Shown here one piece after another: positions 9,266-19,100 of a stretch of 64,000 nucleotides of DNA. The stretch's first letter is position 1. Every line of letters begins with the position of its first letter. Source of the stretch: Neisseria weixii (GTDB lineage Bacteria > Pseudomonadota > Gammaproteobacteria > Burkholderiales > Neisseriaceae); contig NZ_CP023429.1 of assembly GCF_002327085.1 (NCBI RefSeq), forward strand, positions 992,001 through 1,056,000, given 5' to 3'. The notes below the pieces were generated by a model. The model worked only from the letters and a program-made list of their open reading frames with translations, ran no database searches and was not told the origin of the DNA. The position numbers and the translations under genes were made by a program.

Positions 9266-11085
9266 TTAAGGGCTCGATTTGATACATTTTAGTTGGAGTT
9301 AGACCTTTAGATAAACCAGCTTGTTCAGCTTTTTTTCCCATGCTGACTGCGTTCCCCTTGATAGCTTCCAAATAATTGATTGCTTGCGAACGCTGTAAAG
9401 CGCGGTCTTTTACTCCTGTTTTCATTTCCAAACCAGCGAAGCCTTTATCATCTAACTTGATAGTACTTACTTTTCTTCCTGTTGCAATATCGGTTACCGT
9501 GTAGCCTTGAGGAACAGGAATATTTTGATTTGGTTGCCCATTCAGTACTTGGTCGATAACGGAGCGTTGTGCTGCATTTGGGCTTTGAATACTAACATTG
9601 GTAGTTACTCTGACATTTTGGTTTTCAAAACTTTGGATTGTGGCTTTTATTGATTCCTCATGCAGATTTCTTGAATGTGTAACGATTTGACCTTTGGGGG
9701 TTGGGTCAGGATTTCTTACCGCAACCTGCTTCCCATCAGCATTCACTACATAGTAACTGTTTTGAGGTTGGCCATTGCCATCTATACGGCGGTAAACCGT
9801 ATTGCCCGAACCGTCTTTGTAAGTAGTGGCAACACTTCTGCCTCCCTTCGGCCCGATAAAGGTTTTGCTGGCCTCATCATAAATGTAATTATCAGGCAGA
9901 ACCGAAGATTGGCGTTTCTGTAATTGGATATAACGGTCTATGGATTTTTGTCCCGTCAGCTGGCTGAATTTACGGCCAACCAAGGTTTCTGCACTCCATA
10001 AGGTAATATCGGCGGCATCTTGCACCAAAGGCGGACGGTTCTTGATAGGAGTGCCTAAAGAATCAATGACCTGCCTACCCCAGTTAGAGCGGTAAGTACC
10101 AAATAATTGTTCCGCTCCGTGTTTGCTTTGGGCATAACCGCCGGCAGTACCTAAGGTAGCAATGCCCGCGCCGCCAAGGCAGCCGACACCTGTAGTACAT
10201 AATGCAGCCCCTCCAACTGCCGAGCCAACTGCCACAGCGGCTCCGGCTCCCGTATTGACAATGCCTTTGCCTTTGGTAATCGCACGGTCATAGCTGCTGC
10301 GCAAATCATTTGCGCTGTTCCAAAAACCATATTCAAATAATCCTTTGCCGGATTTGAGCAATAAGTTTTTTTCTGCTTGGTATCTGTCTCCTGATTCTTG
10401 CAATTCGCTCAATTGGCGATAATAAGGATCGGTTGTCGGAACGCCTTCTGCGCAACGAACAAGAGCACATGCTGCCGCATTCAGACGGCGTTGTTCCTCG
10501 GTACTTTTCCCTTGCTTCAAACGATTGAGTACGAGGGTCTCACTCGGATGCAGCTGCCTGTTATTCCAATCCGCATTCGCTCCGTTACCGCACCGGCATT
10601 GCCGCCCAGCATATAGCCGACAGCTGCGCCGCCTACGGTATCCACAACGGCTTTGCCGGTCGGATTCAGGTTTTCCGCTGCTTGGTCGAGGTAGGGCGCG
10701 GCTGCGGATGCACCGCCCGCGCCCAGCGCGCCACCGATGCCGCCCGTTGTTAATCCGCCTACTGCTCCGTGCAGAATGCTGCGGCCGATGCCGCCTTCTT
10801 TCCAGGTTTCGTAGCGGCCTCGGTTGGTTTCAAGGTAGCCGTCTACCTGATTTAATGCCTGTTGCAGGTTTTCACGCTGTTGGGCATCTTGGGTTTGCGT
10901 CAGTTCGCTTTCGATGGCGGATTGGAGTATTTCCGCTCTTTGGAAGTCTTGGCTGTTGCCCAAGTAATCCGACAGTCGGGCAACGCCCTGCGCGGCGTTT
11001 TACCGAATTCTTGCGTTACTTTCCTTTGCAAATCAATCTCGCGCTGAACCTTCTCTTTATCAAACGCATTGTTCAGACCGTGTAG
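9258..11085 (-). pseudogene. tpsC cassette 3: WNNRQLHP-type module with nuclease-like toxin
   Basis: A different pre-toxin module from the other cassettes: Gly-rich helical region (GGLTTGGIGGALGAGG), the phrase WNNRQLHPSE, then Cys-containing AAACALVRCAEGVP. The last 150 residues contain KLDDKGFAGLEMKTG, a D...ExK arrangement seen in PD-(D/E)XK nucleases, which makes a nuclease plausible but unproven. Frames are broken at 10582 (CC for CCC on the plus strand) and 10998-11001 (T4 for T5). The repaired protein would be continuous from LNNAFDKEKVQ to QIEPLNE. Confidence 0.65.
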
Positions 11086-11261
11086 GTACGGTTAGCCGCT
11101 TCCAGCGGCGTAACCGTACGAAATCCTATGAAATAAACAAAGCCGTTTGAAAGGTTTTAAGAAAACGGATTTCAGACAGCCTTGTTATTTTTATTAAAGT
11201 TTGCCGACGTGCGTACGGTTACGCCGCATAGGGCGGCTAACCGTACCTACGCTTGCTAAGC
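11086..11261. repeat. Intergenic palindromes between cassettes 2 and 3
   Basis: No gene seen. The stretch holds GTAGGTACGGTTAGCCGC...GCGTAACCGTACG, a diverged uptake-word hairpin (AAAGCCGTTTGAAAGG...TTTCAGACAGCC), and GTACGGTTACGCCGC...GCGGCTAACCGTACC ending CTACGCTTGCTAAGCTTA. It resembles the other cassette borders in layout but not closely in sequence. Confidence 0.6.
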
Positions 11262-11552
11262 TTAGATATCAAAAAATACTGATATTGATAAAAATATAAA
11301 AGATATAATCGCAAAAAATGTATTAAAAATAAACAGGTTGGTTATTGTTTTACTTTTTAGCATCTTTCTTTTAAAGAAAATTTGATACATTATCGGATAA
11401 ATACTATTGCTTTTATACATAAAATCCCAAAATCCTGATATTTTATTTTCAGACTTCAATATTTTATAGCATAATATGAAATGAAAAATTACTTGAACAA
11501 AATAAATTATGAAAAATATCGAGAAAAAGCTTAAATTTTCATTTGTTTTCAT
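11262..11552 (-). CDS. Membrane immunity protein of cassette 2
   Basis: 96 residues, strongly AT-rich gene, two hydrophobic helices (about residues 7-31 and 73-94) around a basic loop with KILKSENKISGFWDF. It overlaps the toxin gene by 14 bases. It shares length, topology and several positions with the cassette 5 immunity protein (CYKILKSENKIS versus SYRIFKEEKEIS). Predicted to protect against the cognate membrane-directed toxin; inferred from context. Confidence 0.75.
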   Translation of the reverse strand: MKTNENLSFFSIFFIIYFVQVIFHFILCYKILKSENKISGFWDFMYKSNSIYPIMYQIFFKRKMLKSKTITNLFIFNTFFAIISFIFLSISVFFDI

Positions 11553-13816
11553 GTCCTTGTTTTGTAGGATTCTTTAACTTCCAAGTTGATTGGTAGCCGA
11601 TATTTGCATTTGCTTCAACTGGTATTACTCCAAGGCCAACGCCTAGCTTTAGTGTATGCATAACTGGGGCACCTTTTTCCAAATTGGCTCCTATACAGCC
11701 ACCACCAGCGGCTCCTAACTTACCATTTACACAAACTTCTGAATACCAACCGTCTTTCCGCGATTTATCGGATGTAGTTGCACCAATAAATCCTGATACA
11801 CCCGCCCCAGCAGTACCTGCAATTGAAATAATCAGATCTCGATTTTCATTGATAGTTACATTAACATTTGCACCTACTCCAAGAGCTGCTGTAATTTCTG
11901 CTGAAATTGCCTTATTTGCACCATAAGACCTTAATAACTCGATTAACTTACTTTTCTCATCGGGAGAACTACGGGCGTTTACGACAAATTGTTGAACTTG
12001 TTGGTGTGCCATTTGTTGAAGATTGTTTTGCGCATTTTGAGAAATTCCAAAATCACTCAATGAGAAATTATTCTCCACCGCCGTCTGCGCAGCCTGCCCG
12101 CCGGCTACCCAGTCCGATCCCGAGCCACCTGCAGCCGCACTTACCGCCACTCCGCCCAGGCTCAGAATGCCCGACACAGTTTCTTTCTGCTCCGCGGTCA
12201 GCTTACTGCCGTCTTTCTCGCCATACAGCCATTGGCTTACATACGGCGCGGCGGCTTCTGCGCCTCCTGCGCTAATTGCGGCGGTGAGGGCGTTGTGGTC
12301 TCCGGCTGCTGAGGTGGCCGCGGCGATGACGCCGTGGGCCACTGCGCGGGCGGTTTCTTGTGCGGCGGTTAATTGGCCGTCTGAATTTTGAGCGGCTACG
12401 CCTTTAAAGTATTGGCCGATTTGGTAGCGGCCGCAGGGCTGGCTGTCGCTGCGGCGATACCCAATGCGCTGTCGGTCGGTGCGCTCAAACCTGTGGCCAC
12501 GGCAGCTAGGGCTACGCCGCCTTTTTGCCAGTTGTCGGCCTTTTGATGGTGTTCATTGGCGGTTTGTACGGCTTCGCGGTAGGCGTTCAAATCGCCGTTT
12601 TGTAATGCTTGGGCAGCGTTGTCTTCCGCTGCGTTGGCGAGTGCTTTGTAGCCTTCGGCTTTGCGGTTGATTTCCGTTCTGGCTTCCTGCACATTGCGGC
12701 TGAAGTCCTGGCTCACATTCCGCTGCAAATCAATCTCATTCTGAACCCGTTCTTTATCAAACACATTTTTCAGACGGCCTGAATCCGCTTCGGCGGTTTC
12801 GCTGCGGGTGGCGGTATAGGCCGCTTTGGCCTGTGTGCCGTCGGTGTCGTTTGCAATCACGATGTTGCGGGTGCCGATGCCGCTCTTGGTAACGCCGCTT
12901 TGGCTGTCGCCGTCGGAGCCGTAGCCGATGCTGCTGCCGACACCGTTTTTACCGGCGACGGTTTGGATGTGGCTGCCGGCAGCAGGTGCGGTTTGACCGA
13001 GGCTTTGGCCGCTGATGCTGCCCGATACGCCGATGCCGAAGCCGTCGCCTTCATAGCGGCTGTGGTTTTGAATGTCGCTGTGGCTGAGGGTGGCCGTCTG
13101 AAAGCGGTTTTGGCCATCCGTTTCGGCTTTGGCCGATGAGGTAATGATACCGCCTTTCAGGTCGGTGTGGTTGCCGACATTCACTTGGAAGCCGCCGTCG
13201 CCGGCGAAGATGCCGGATTGTTCGCTGGTGCTGCGGTGGTCGGTATTGGTTTTGCTTCGGTTGTAGTCGGCATTCGCGGATGCGCCGTAGCCGAGGGTTA
13301 CCGAGCCGCTGAGGTTTTGCCGGCGGCTGCGGTAAACGGCGGTATCCTGTACGCTTTCGATGGTGAGGTTTCGGGTGCTGAGGGCAACGCCGCGGCCATA
13401 AACCTGTGCGCCTTTGAGGGTGGTGCCGCCGCTGCTGTGTAGGGTGGTGTGGCTGCCGGTGTCGCCGATATGGGTATGGCGGTGGGTCAGGCCGTCGCCG
13501 TTGCCGTAACCTTTGCCGTAGTTGCCGCCGCCGGTAAGGCCGAAGGCGAGGCCGTTTTGGCCGTAGCTGACGGCAACGCCGGCATTCCGGCCGCTGCTGC
13601 GGTTGTCGCTGCGTTCGCTGTGGTGTTGTTCGGCCGATTGGAGCACGATGTCTTGGGCGCGCAGCAGGGTACCTTCTTTACCCGCCGCATCCGAGCCGGT
13701 GATGTTCAGACGGCCTTCGTCGGCCACCAGGCTGACTTGGCCGCCGCCGATGACTTGGCTGCTTTGGGCGGTAAGGTGATGCCGGCTTCCATCAGTGCTT
13801 TGAACTGGGCTTCGTC
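11539..13816 (-). pseudogene. tpsC cassette 2: long TpsA piece with Gly-rich toxin
   Basis: The longest cassette. Its first codons match QFKALMEAGIT of the main gene, then jump by an internal deletion to QVIGGGQVSLVADEGRLN, apparently out of frame. The adhesin repeats, pre-toxin module and VENN (about 12067-12078) follow. The toxin (ISQNAQNNLQQMAHQQ ... SEVC ... GGGCIGANLE) is paralogous to cassette 5. A further frame break near 12427-12430 (SPAAATKS instead of SPAAAYQIG) separates module from toxin. No promoter or secretion domain is present, so it is a silent reservoir for recombination into tpsA. Confidence 0.75.
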
Positions 13817-13873
13817 GACTGCATCAGTTTATTTACAAGAACAACATTAAATTAAGATGGTGGGCAGCGAGTG

Positions 13874-14066
13874 CCCAACCTACGCTTGCTTTTTGAAGTA
13901 TTGGCCGACTTGGTAGGCAGCAGCAGGGATGGCGGTGGTGGCGGCGATACCCAATGCGCTGTCGGCCAGTGCTCTCAAACCTGTGGCCACCGCAGCCAAG
14001 GCCACGCCGCCTTTTGCCAGTCGTCGGCTTTGTGATGGTGATAATTGGTGGTTTGTACGGCTGCAT
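13874..14066 (-). pseudogene. Remnant of a pre-toxin module
   Basis: About 190 bases align with the segment of the cassettes coding FKGLA..GQYFK / ALGIAAATASPAA / GLSA..AVATGL, but with indels and diverged codons, and it ends in CACGCTTGCTAA. It is preceded (in minus-strand terms) by the immunity gene of cassette 1 and marks a deleted cassette. Confidence 0.65.
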
Positions 14067-14100
14067 GATACACGCTTGCTAAACCTGCTTGTTTAAAGTT

Positions 14101-14343
14101 TTAAGGGCATAAAGATAACTCATTCTTCGCAATATCTAGAATTTTTAAAAATTCGTTTAACGAAAATTTCATATTGCTATCTTCATTATTTACATAAAAA
14201 TCAGGATAAAAATGAATTTTCATGTCATCATTACCATTTTCTTTATCTATTCTGCATAATATCTGTCCTTGATATTCTATTTGTATCATTAGAGATTCAC
14301 ATTCATATTGGTCTATAAAAATTAATTTGAAATCTTCAATCAT
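14101..14343 (-). CDS. Immunity protein of cassette 1
   Basis: 80 residues, acidic and soluble, starting in an ATGA overlap with the toxin stop. It contains LIFIDQYE, IEYQGQILCRIDKENGNDDMKIHFYPDFYV and a C-terminal helix FSLNEFLKILDIAKNEL. This beta-sheet then helix pattern resembles small immunity proteins paired with PDGRGV-type ribonuclease toxins. That assignment is by remembered pattern. It probably binds the toxin active site in the cytosol. Confidence 0.7.
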   Translation of the reverse strand: MIEDFKLIFIDQYECESLMIQIEYQGQILCRIDKENGNDDMKIHFYPDFYVNNEDSNMKFSLNEFLKILDIAKNELSLCP

Positions 14344-15750
14344 TTTATTAAATTCCTAATATTTGTACTTGGGTCAAGTAAATTTACACGACCATCTGGC
14401 CCAAAGGCTACTCCTCGTCCATTTGGTAATCTATAGGATACGCCGCCTCTTGAAAGCTGAGTCTTTATAGTTTTAGGATTGTTGATAACTTCCTTAATCC
14501 AATTGGAAACATATTGATTCTGCTGTTGAACATTACCTTTTAACGGTTCAAAAGTACCCCCTGGACGGCCAGCATGTTTTGCCCAAGCTCTAGCTGCTTG
14601 GCTGATACCTTGTTCATTAATTGGTTTATTAGCATCAATTAAAAGTTCATCTAGTGTTTTTTCAGAAACTTTTTTAGATGAATTTTGTTCTTTTGGGTTT
14701 GGTTCATCATCAGGTGGCATAGGTGCCCCCGCTGATGATTGCGAAACAGCGGCAGATTGTGCATTTGTTTTTTTGTCATTTGCATTATCTGTATTGCCCG
14801 AAGCCATATAACTGTCTTCAAACTCTCCGGACCAAACGTCTTTTAATACCAGTGAAGCATCACAATTACCCGTTATTGCACAAGCGGCAGCAACAACAAG
14901 CCCTGCTTCCGCAACGGGTAATGCATCTTTAGGGGTAAGCCGCTTGCCTCTTTGAATGATGCGGATAACCCGTCTTCCTTTGGATATGGCACTTACTCCA
15001 TAATTATTCTCCACTGCCCCCTGTGCATTCAGGCTGCCTTGTGCTGCGTTTGTCGCGCTGTTTCCGACTGCCGCCCCCGTAGCCGTTCCCAACAGGTTTG
15101 TAATCGCCGTTACGGTTTCTTTCTGCTCCGCCGTCAGTTTGCTGCCGTCTTTTTCTCCGTAGAGATAGTTGCCGATTAATGGTGCGGCCGCTTCGGCACT
15201 GCCTGCACTAATCGCTCCTGCCAGGGCGTTGTTGCCTCCCGCCGCTGCCGTTGCCGCACCCAATACCGCATAGGCGAGGATGTGGGCGGTTTCCTGTTTA
15301 GCGGTAAGTTTGCCGTCTGAATTCTGTTTCGCCAGTCCTTTGAAGTATTGGCCGACTTGGTAGGCCGCCGCAGGGCTGGCTGTCGCTGCGGCGATACCCA
15401 ATGCGCTGTCGGTCGGTGCGCTCAAACCTGTGGCCACGGCAGCTAGGGCTACGCCGCCTTTTTGCCAGTTGTCGGCCTTTTGATGGTGTTCATTGGCGGT
15501 TTGTACGGCTTCGCGGTAGGCATTCAAATCGCCGTTTTGTAATGCTTGGGCAGCGTTGTCTTCCGCTGCTTTGGCGAGTGCTTTGTAGCCTTCGGCTTTG
15601 CGGTTGATTTCCGTTCTGGCTTCCTGCACATTGCGGCTGAAATCCTGACTCACGCTTCTTTGCAAATCTATCTCGCGCTGTACCCTGTCTTTGTCGAACG
15701 CGTTGTTCAGACGGCCTGAATCCGCTTCGGCGGTTTCGCTGCGGGTGAGA
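14340..15750 (-). CDS. tpsC cassette 1: pre-toxin module with PDGRGV-type RNase-like toxin (silent)
   Basis: The only cassette with an unbroken frame; the longest frame with a start codon begins at TTG 15665. No natural start is seen upstream, so it is a silent cassette. Order: uptake word (DSGRLNN), coiled coil NVQEARTEIN, ALGIAAATASPAAAYQVGQYFKG, AAPLIGNYLYG, VENN (about 15003-15014), a hydrophobic patch, a charged linker, then the toxin. The toxin has AWAKHAGRPGGTFEPLKGN and YRLPNGRGVAFGPDGRVNLLDP. This KH-GRPG...(P/D)GRGV...FxxDG pattern is shared by many Rhs/CdiA tips thought to be BECR-fold RNases. It lies next in line to the main toxin. Confidence 0.75.
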
Positions 15751-15886
15751 AAATGCCATCTGAAAAAAGTCTTATCAGTTTTCAGACGGCATCAGATTCA
15801 AATCCTTAGAACGCGTGCGTGCTGAGGCACACACCCTACCTGTGGATTTTAGAGTTCATGCAGGCTACGGCTTGCTATAGCTTACT
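15749..15886. repeat. Inter-cassette palindromic repeat, copy 3
   Basis: GAAAATGCCATCTGAAAA hairpin, ACGCGTGCGTGC...GGCACACACC palindrome and GGCTACGGCTTGCTATAGCTTA. It closely matches the block at 5510-5640 and more distantly 3821-3957. It separates the immunity gene of the main toxin from cassette 1. Confidence 0.8.
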
Positions 15887-16135
15887 GAAAATGCGATCAA
15901 TCAAATAAACTAATGACATAATAGCAATACCAATTAGAACACTTTCTAGAAAGATGACTATTAATTCTATAAATTTTAAATCTAAGTTTGATTTAAAAAT
16001 AGTATTTAAAAAAGATAATAAGAACATAATTATTCCTAGTAGAATTCCCTTAGCTACTGCATTAACATATTTTTTTTGCGAAAAATCATATTGACTAAAG
16101 AAAAAACTTAAAATTACTTCTAATATCAGATTCAT
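15875..16135 (-). CDS. Membrane immunity protein of the main TpsA toxin
   Basis: 86 residues with about three hydrophobic segments (about 1-12, 28-50, 58-82), overlapping the tpsA stop by ATGA. Small, AT-rich and membrane-bound like the immunity proteins of cassettes 2 and 5, though not clearly related in sequence. Its partner's toxin domain is also hydrophobic, so the pair probably acts at the inner membrane. Inferred from position. Confidence 0.72.
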   Translation of the reverse strand: MNLILEVILSFFFSQYDFSQKKYVNAVAKGILLGIIMFLLSFLNTIFKSNLDLKFIELIVIFLESVLIGIAIMSLVYLIDRIFSKL

Positions 16136-19100
16136 TTTTCTACTCCTTTATGATTTTTCTCTTCAATTCTTTTAAATGTTGTCGAATACAGTTTATTTAA
16201 AGTAAATTCATTTAAAAAGATTACCGAAGATGTTGGGTTGTTTTTTAGAAACGTTTTAATACTACTGCTATTTTTAACTACATCTAGCATCCCCATTTGT
16301 TTTACTCCCGCCAAACTACCGGCCATATAATTGCCTGTACCAGCTGTTACAGCAGAAACGCCACCTGCTATTGCTGCTCTTTGGTAATTTAATGATGAAC
16401 CACAATTTGTATCTTGATTAAATTTGCACGAAAGAAACTGCATTCCTAAGTCCACACTTCCTCCAACTACAGCTCCTTTCCCAGCAGCTGTAAGAATTGC
16501 TTTCTTACCAACCTCGTTCAACACAAGAGCCTCCCCCGTTCCGGAAAGAGGAATGAGGGCTGAGCCACCTAGGCCTAAAACATAAGGTAATCCATTAACG
16601 ACGATAACGGAATTTTCAAATTTTCTTAATTCTGAAATCATTTTCATTGCATTTTTATGAGATTCATTCTTGGAATAATATGCAGCAGAGCTAGGGGAAA
16701 TTATTTGCAATAAATCATTATTCTCCACCGCCGTCTGTGCAGCCGTTTCCGCTGCCACAACATCCGTAGCCAAGCCGTTTACCGCACCAACCGCAGTCCC
16801 ACCCAAACTCAGGATACTCGAAACCGTCTGCTTCTGTTCAGCGGTTAATTTACTGCCGTCTCTCTCGCCATACAGCCATTGGCTTACATACGGTGCTGCG
16901 GCTTCCGCACCTCCGGCAGCAATCGCCCCCGTCAAAGCATTGTTTCCGCCAGCTGCCGATACAGCTGCCCCCAATACCGCATGGGCGACAATATGTGCAG
17001 CCGAACCTTCTTTTTGATTCTGTTTGAAATACAGACCGATTTCATACGAAACCGCAGGGCTGGCGGTAGCGGCAGTTATGCCTAATACGCTGTTGGTAGG
17101 TGCGCTCAAACCCGCCGCCAACGCATTCAGTAGAACTTTACCGCGTTGCCAGTCGTTCAGTTTTTCATCATATTCCGATTGACTGATTTGACGGGTAGCC
17201 AATTGATGCTTCAAATCATCCAAATGGCGGTTGATTTCCGTTCTGGCTTCCTGCACATTTCTGCTGAAATCCTGACTCACGTTCCGCTGCAAATCAATCT
17301 CGCGCTGCACTTCGTCTTTATCAAACGCATTTTTCAGACGGCCTGAATCCGCTTCAGCGGTTTCGCTGCGGGTGGCGGTATAGGCCGCTTTGGCCTGTGT
17401 GCCGTCGGTGTCGTTTGCAATCACGATGTTGCGGGTGCCGATGCCGCTCTTGGTAACGCCGCTTTGGCTGTCGCCGTCGGAGCCGTAGCCGATGCTGCTG
17501 CCGACACCGTTTTTACCGGCGACGGTTTGGATGTGGCTGCCGGCAGCAGGTGCGGTTTGACCGAGGCTTTGGCCGCTGATGCTGCCCGATACGCCGATGC
17601 CGAAGCCGTCGCCTTCATAGCGGCTGTGGTTTTGAATGTCGCTGTGGCTGAGGGTGGCCGTCTGAAAGCGGTTTTGGCCGTTTTGTTCAGCGGCTTCGGA
17701 TGAGGTGATGATACCGCCTTTCAGGTCGGTATGGTTTTTCACATTCACTTGGAAGCCGCCGTCTCCGGCGAAGAGGCCGGATTGTTCGGTAACGCTGAGG
17801 TGGTCGGCGTTGGTTTTGCTTCGGTTGTAACCGGCACTCGCGGATGCGCCGTAGCCGAGGGTTACCGAGCCGCTGAGGTTTTGCCGGCGGCTGCGGTAAA
17901 CGGCGGTATCCTGTACGCTTTCGATGGTGAGGTTTCGGGTGCTGAGGGCAACGCCGCGGCCGTAAACCTGTGCGCCTTTGAGGGTGGTGCCGCCGCTGCT
18001 GTGTAGGGTGGTGTGGCTGCCGGTGTCGCCGATATGGGTATGGCGGTGGGTCAGGCCGTCGCCGTTGCCGTAACCTTTGCCGTAGTTGCCGCCGCCGGTA
18101 AGGCCGAAGGCGAGGCCGTTTTGGCCGTAGCTGACGGCAACGCCGGCATTCCGGCCGCTGCTGCGGTTGTCGCTGCGTTCGCTGTGGTGTTGTTCGGCCG
18201 ATTGGAGCACGATGTCTTTGGCGCGCAATAAGGTGCCTTTTTTACCGGCCGCATCCGAGCCGGTGATGTTCAGACGGCCTTCGTCGGCGATCAGGCTGAC
18301 TTGGCCGCCGCCGATGACTTGGCTGCCTTGGGCGGTGCTGCCTTCGGTATGGCTTTGGGCAGTGTTTTTTTGTCGGCCGTAGGTAAGGGATACGCTGGCG
18401 TTGGATGCGTTTGCCGCGGATTGCCAATCGCCGGCGGATAGGGCGGAAGCGGTGTCTGCCGGGCCTTTGAGGTTGTCGGGACTGCTTTCTCCGGCCAATA
18501 ACCTGCGTGTCTGCCATGCGGCATTGGCCGCAGCCATGGCATTGACGCGGCCGTTTTTGCTTTTGCCGACGGTTTTGGCCGCGGCTGCCGCGTTTTGTGC
18601 GGCCTGAACCACAGGGATGTCAACCGCTGCGGTCAGGCCTTTTTGTTCGAGGGTGTGCCGGTAGTCGGCAGCGTAAGTATCCTGCGCCGCTTCAATGCCG
18701 ATGTTGCGCGCACGGATCCATACGTCACCTTCGGGCGAGGAGGCGGCCGAGCCGGTTTGGCGGTAGTTTTGTGCGGCGGAAATGACGGTGTCGCCGGTTA
18801 AACTGCCGACGGTCGAACCGTGATTCACCAACGTTCGGCTGCCGCTGCCGGCGGCGTCTTTTTTGCTGCCGATCGTGAAACCGATGCCGCCCGAGCCCGT
18901 CAGGCCGGATTTTTTGGTTTGGTGGAATCCGGTGTCGTGATAGCTGCTTTGAGCGGCGGTAATGTTCACATCATTGCCTGCCGTCAATAGCGTGAGGCCG
19001 TCTGAAACTACGTCGCTGCCGCGGACGGTCAAATCGTTATCGGCCACAATCAGCACCTTGCCGCCGCTGATTTCGCTGCCGACGGCCTCGTTATGCCGGC

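Noticed and set aside
12900..13850. Series of plus-strand Ala/Val-rich frames opposite the cassettes (also 17464-18231)
   Set aside because: Mirror frames of adhesin repeats, identical in each cassette copy; no protein-like features.
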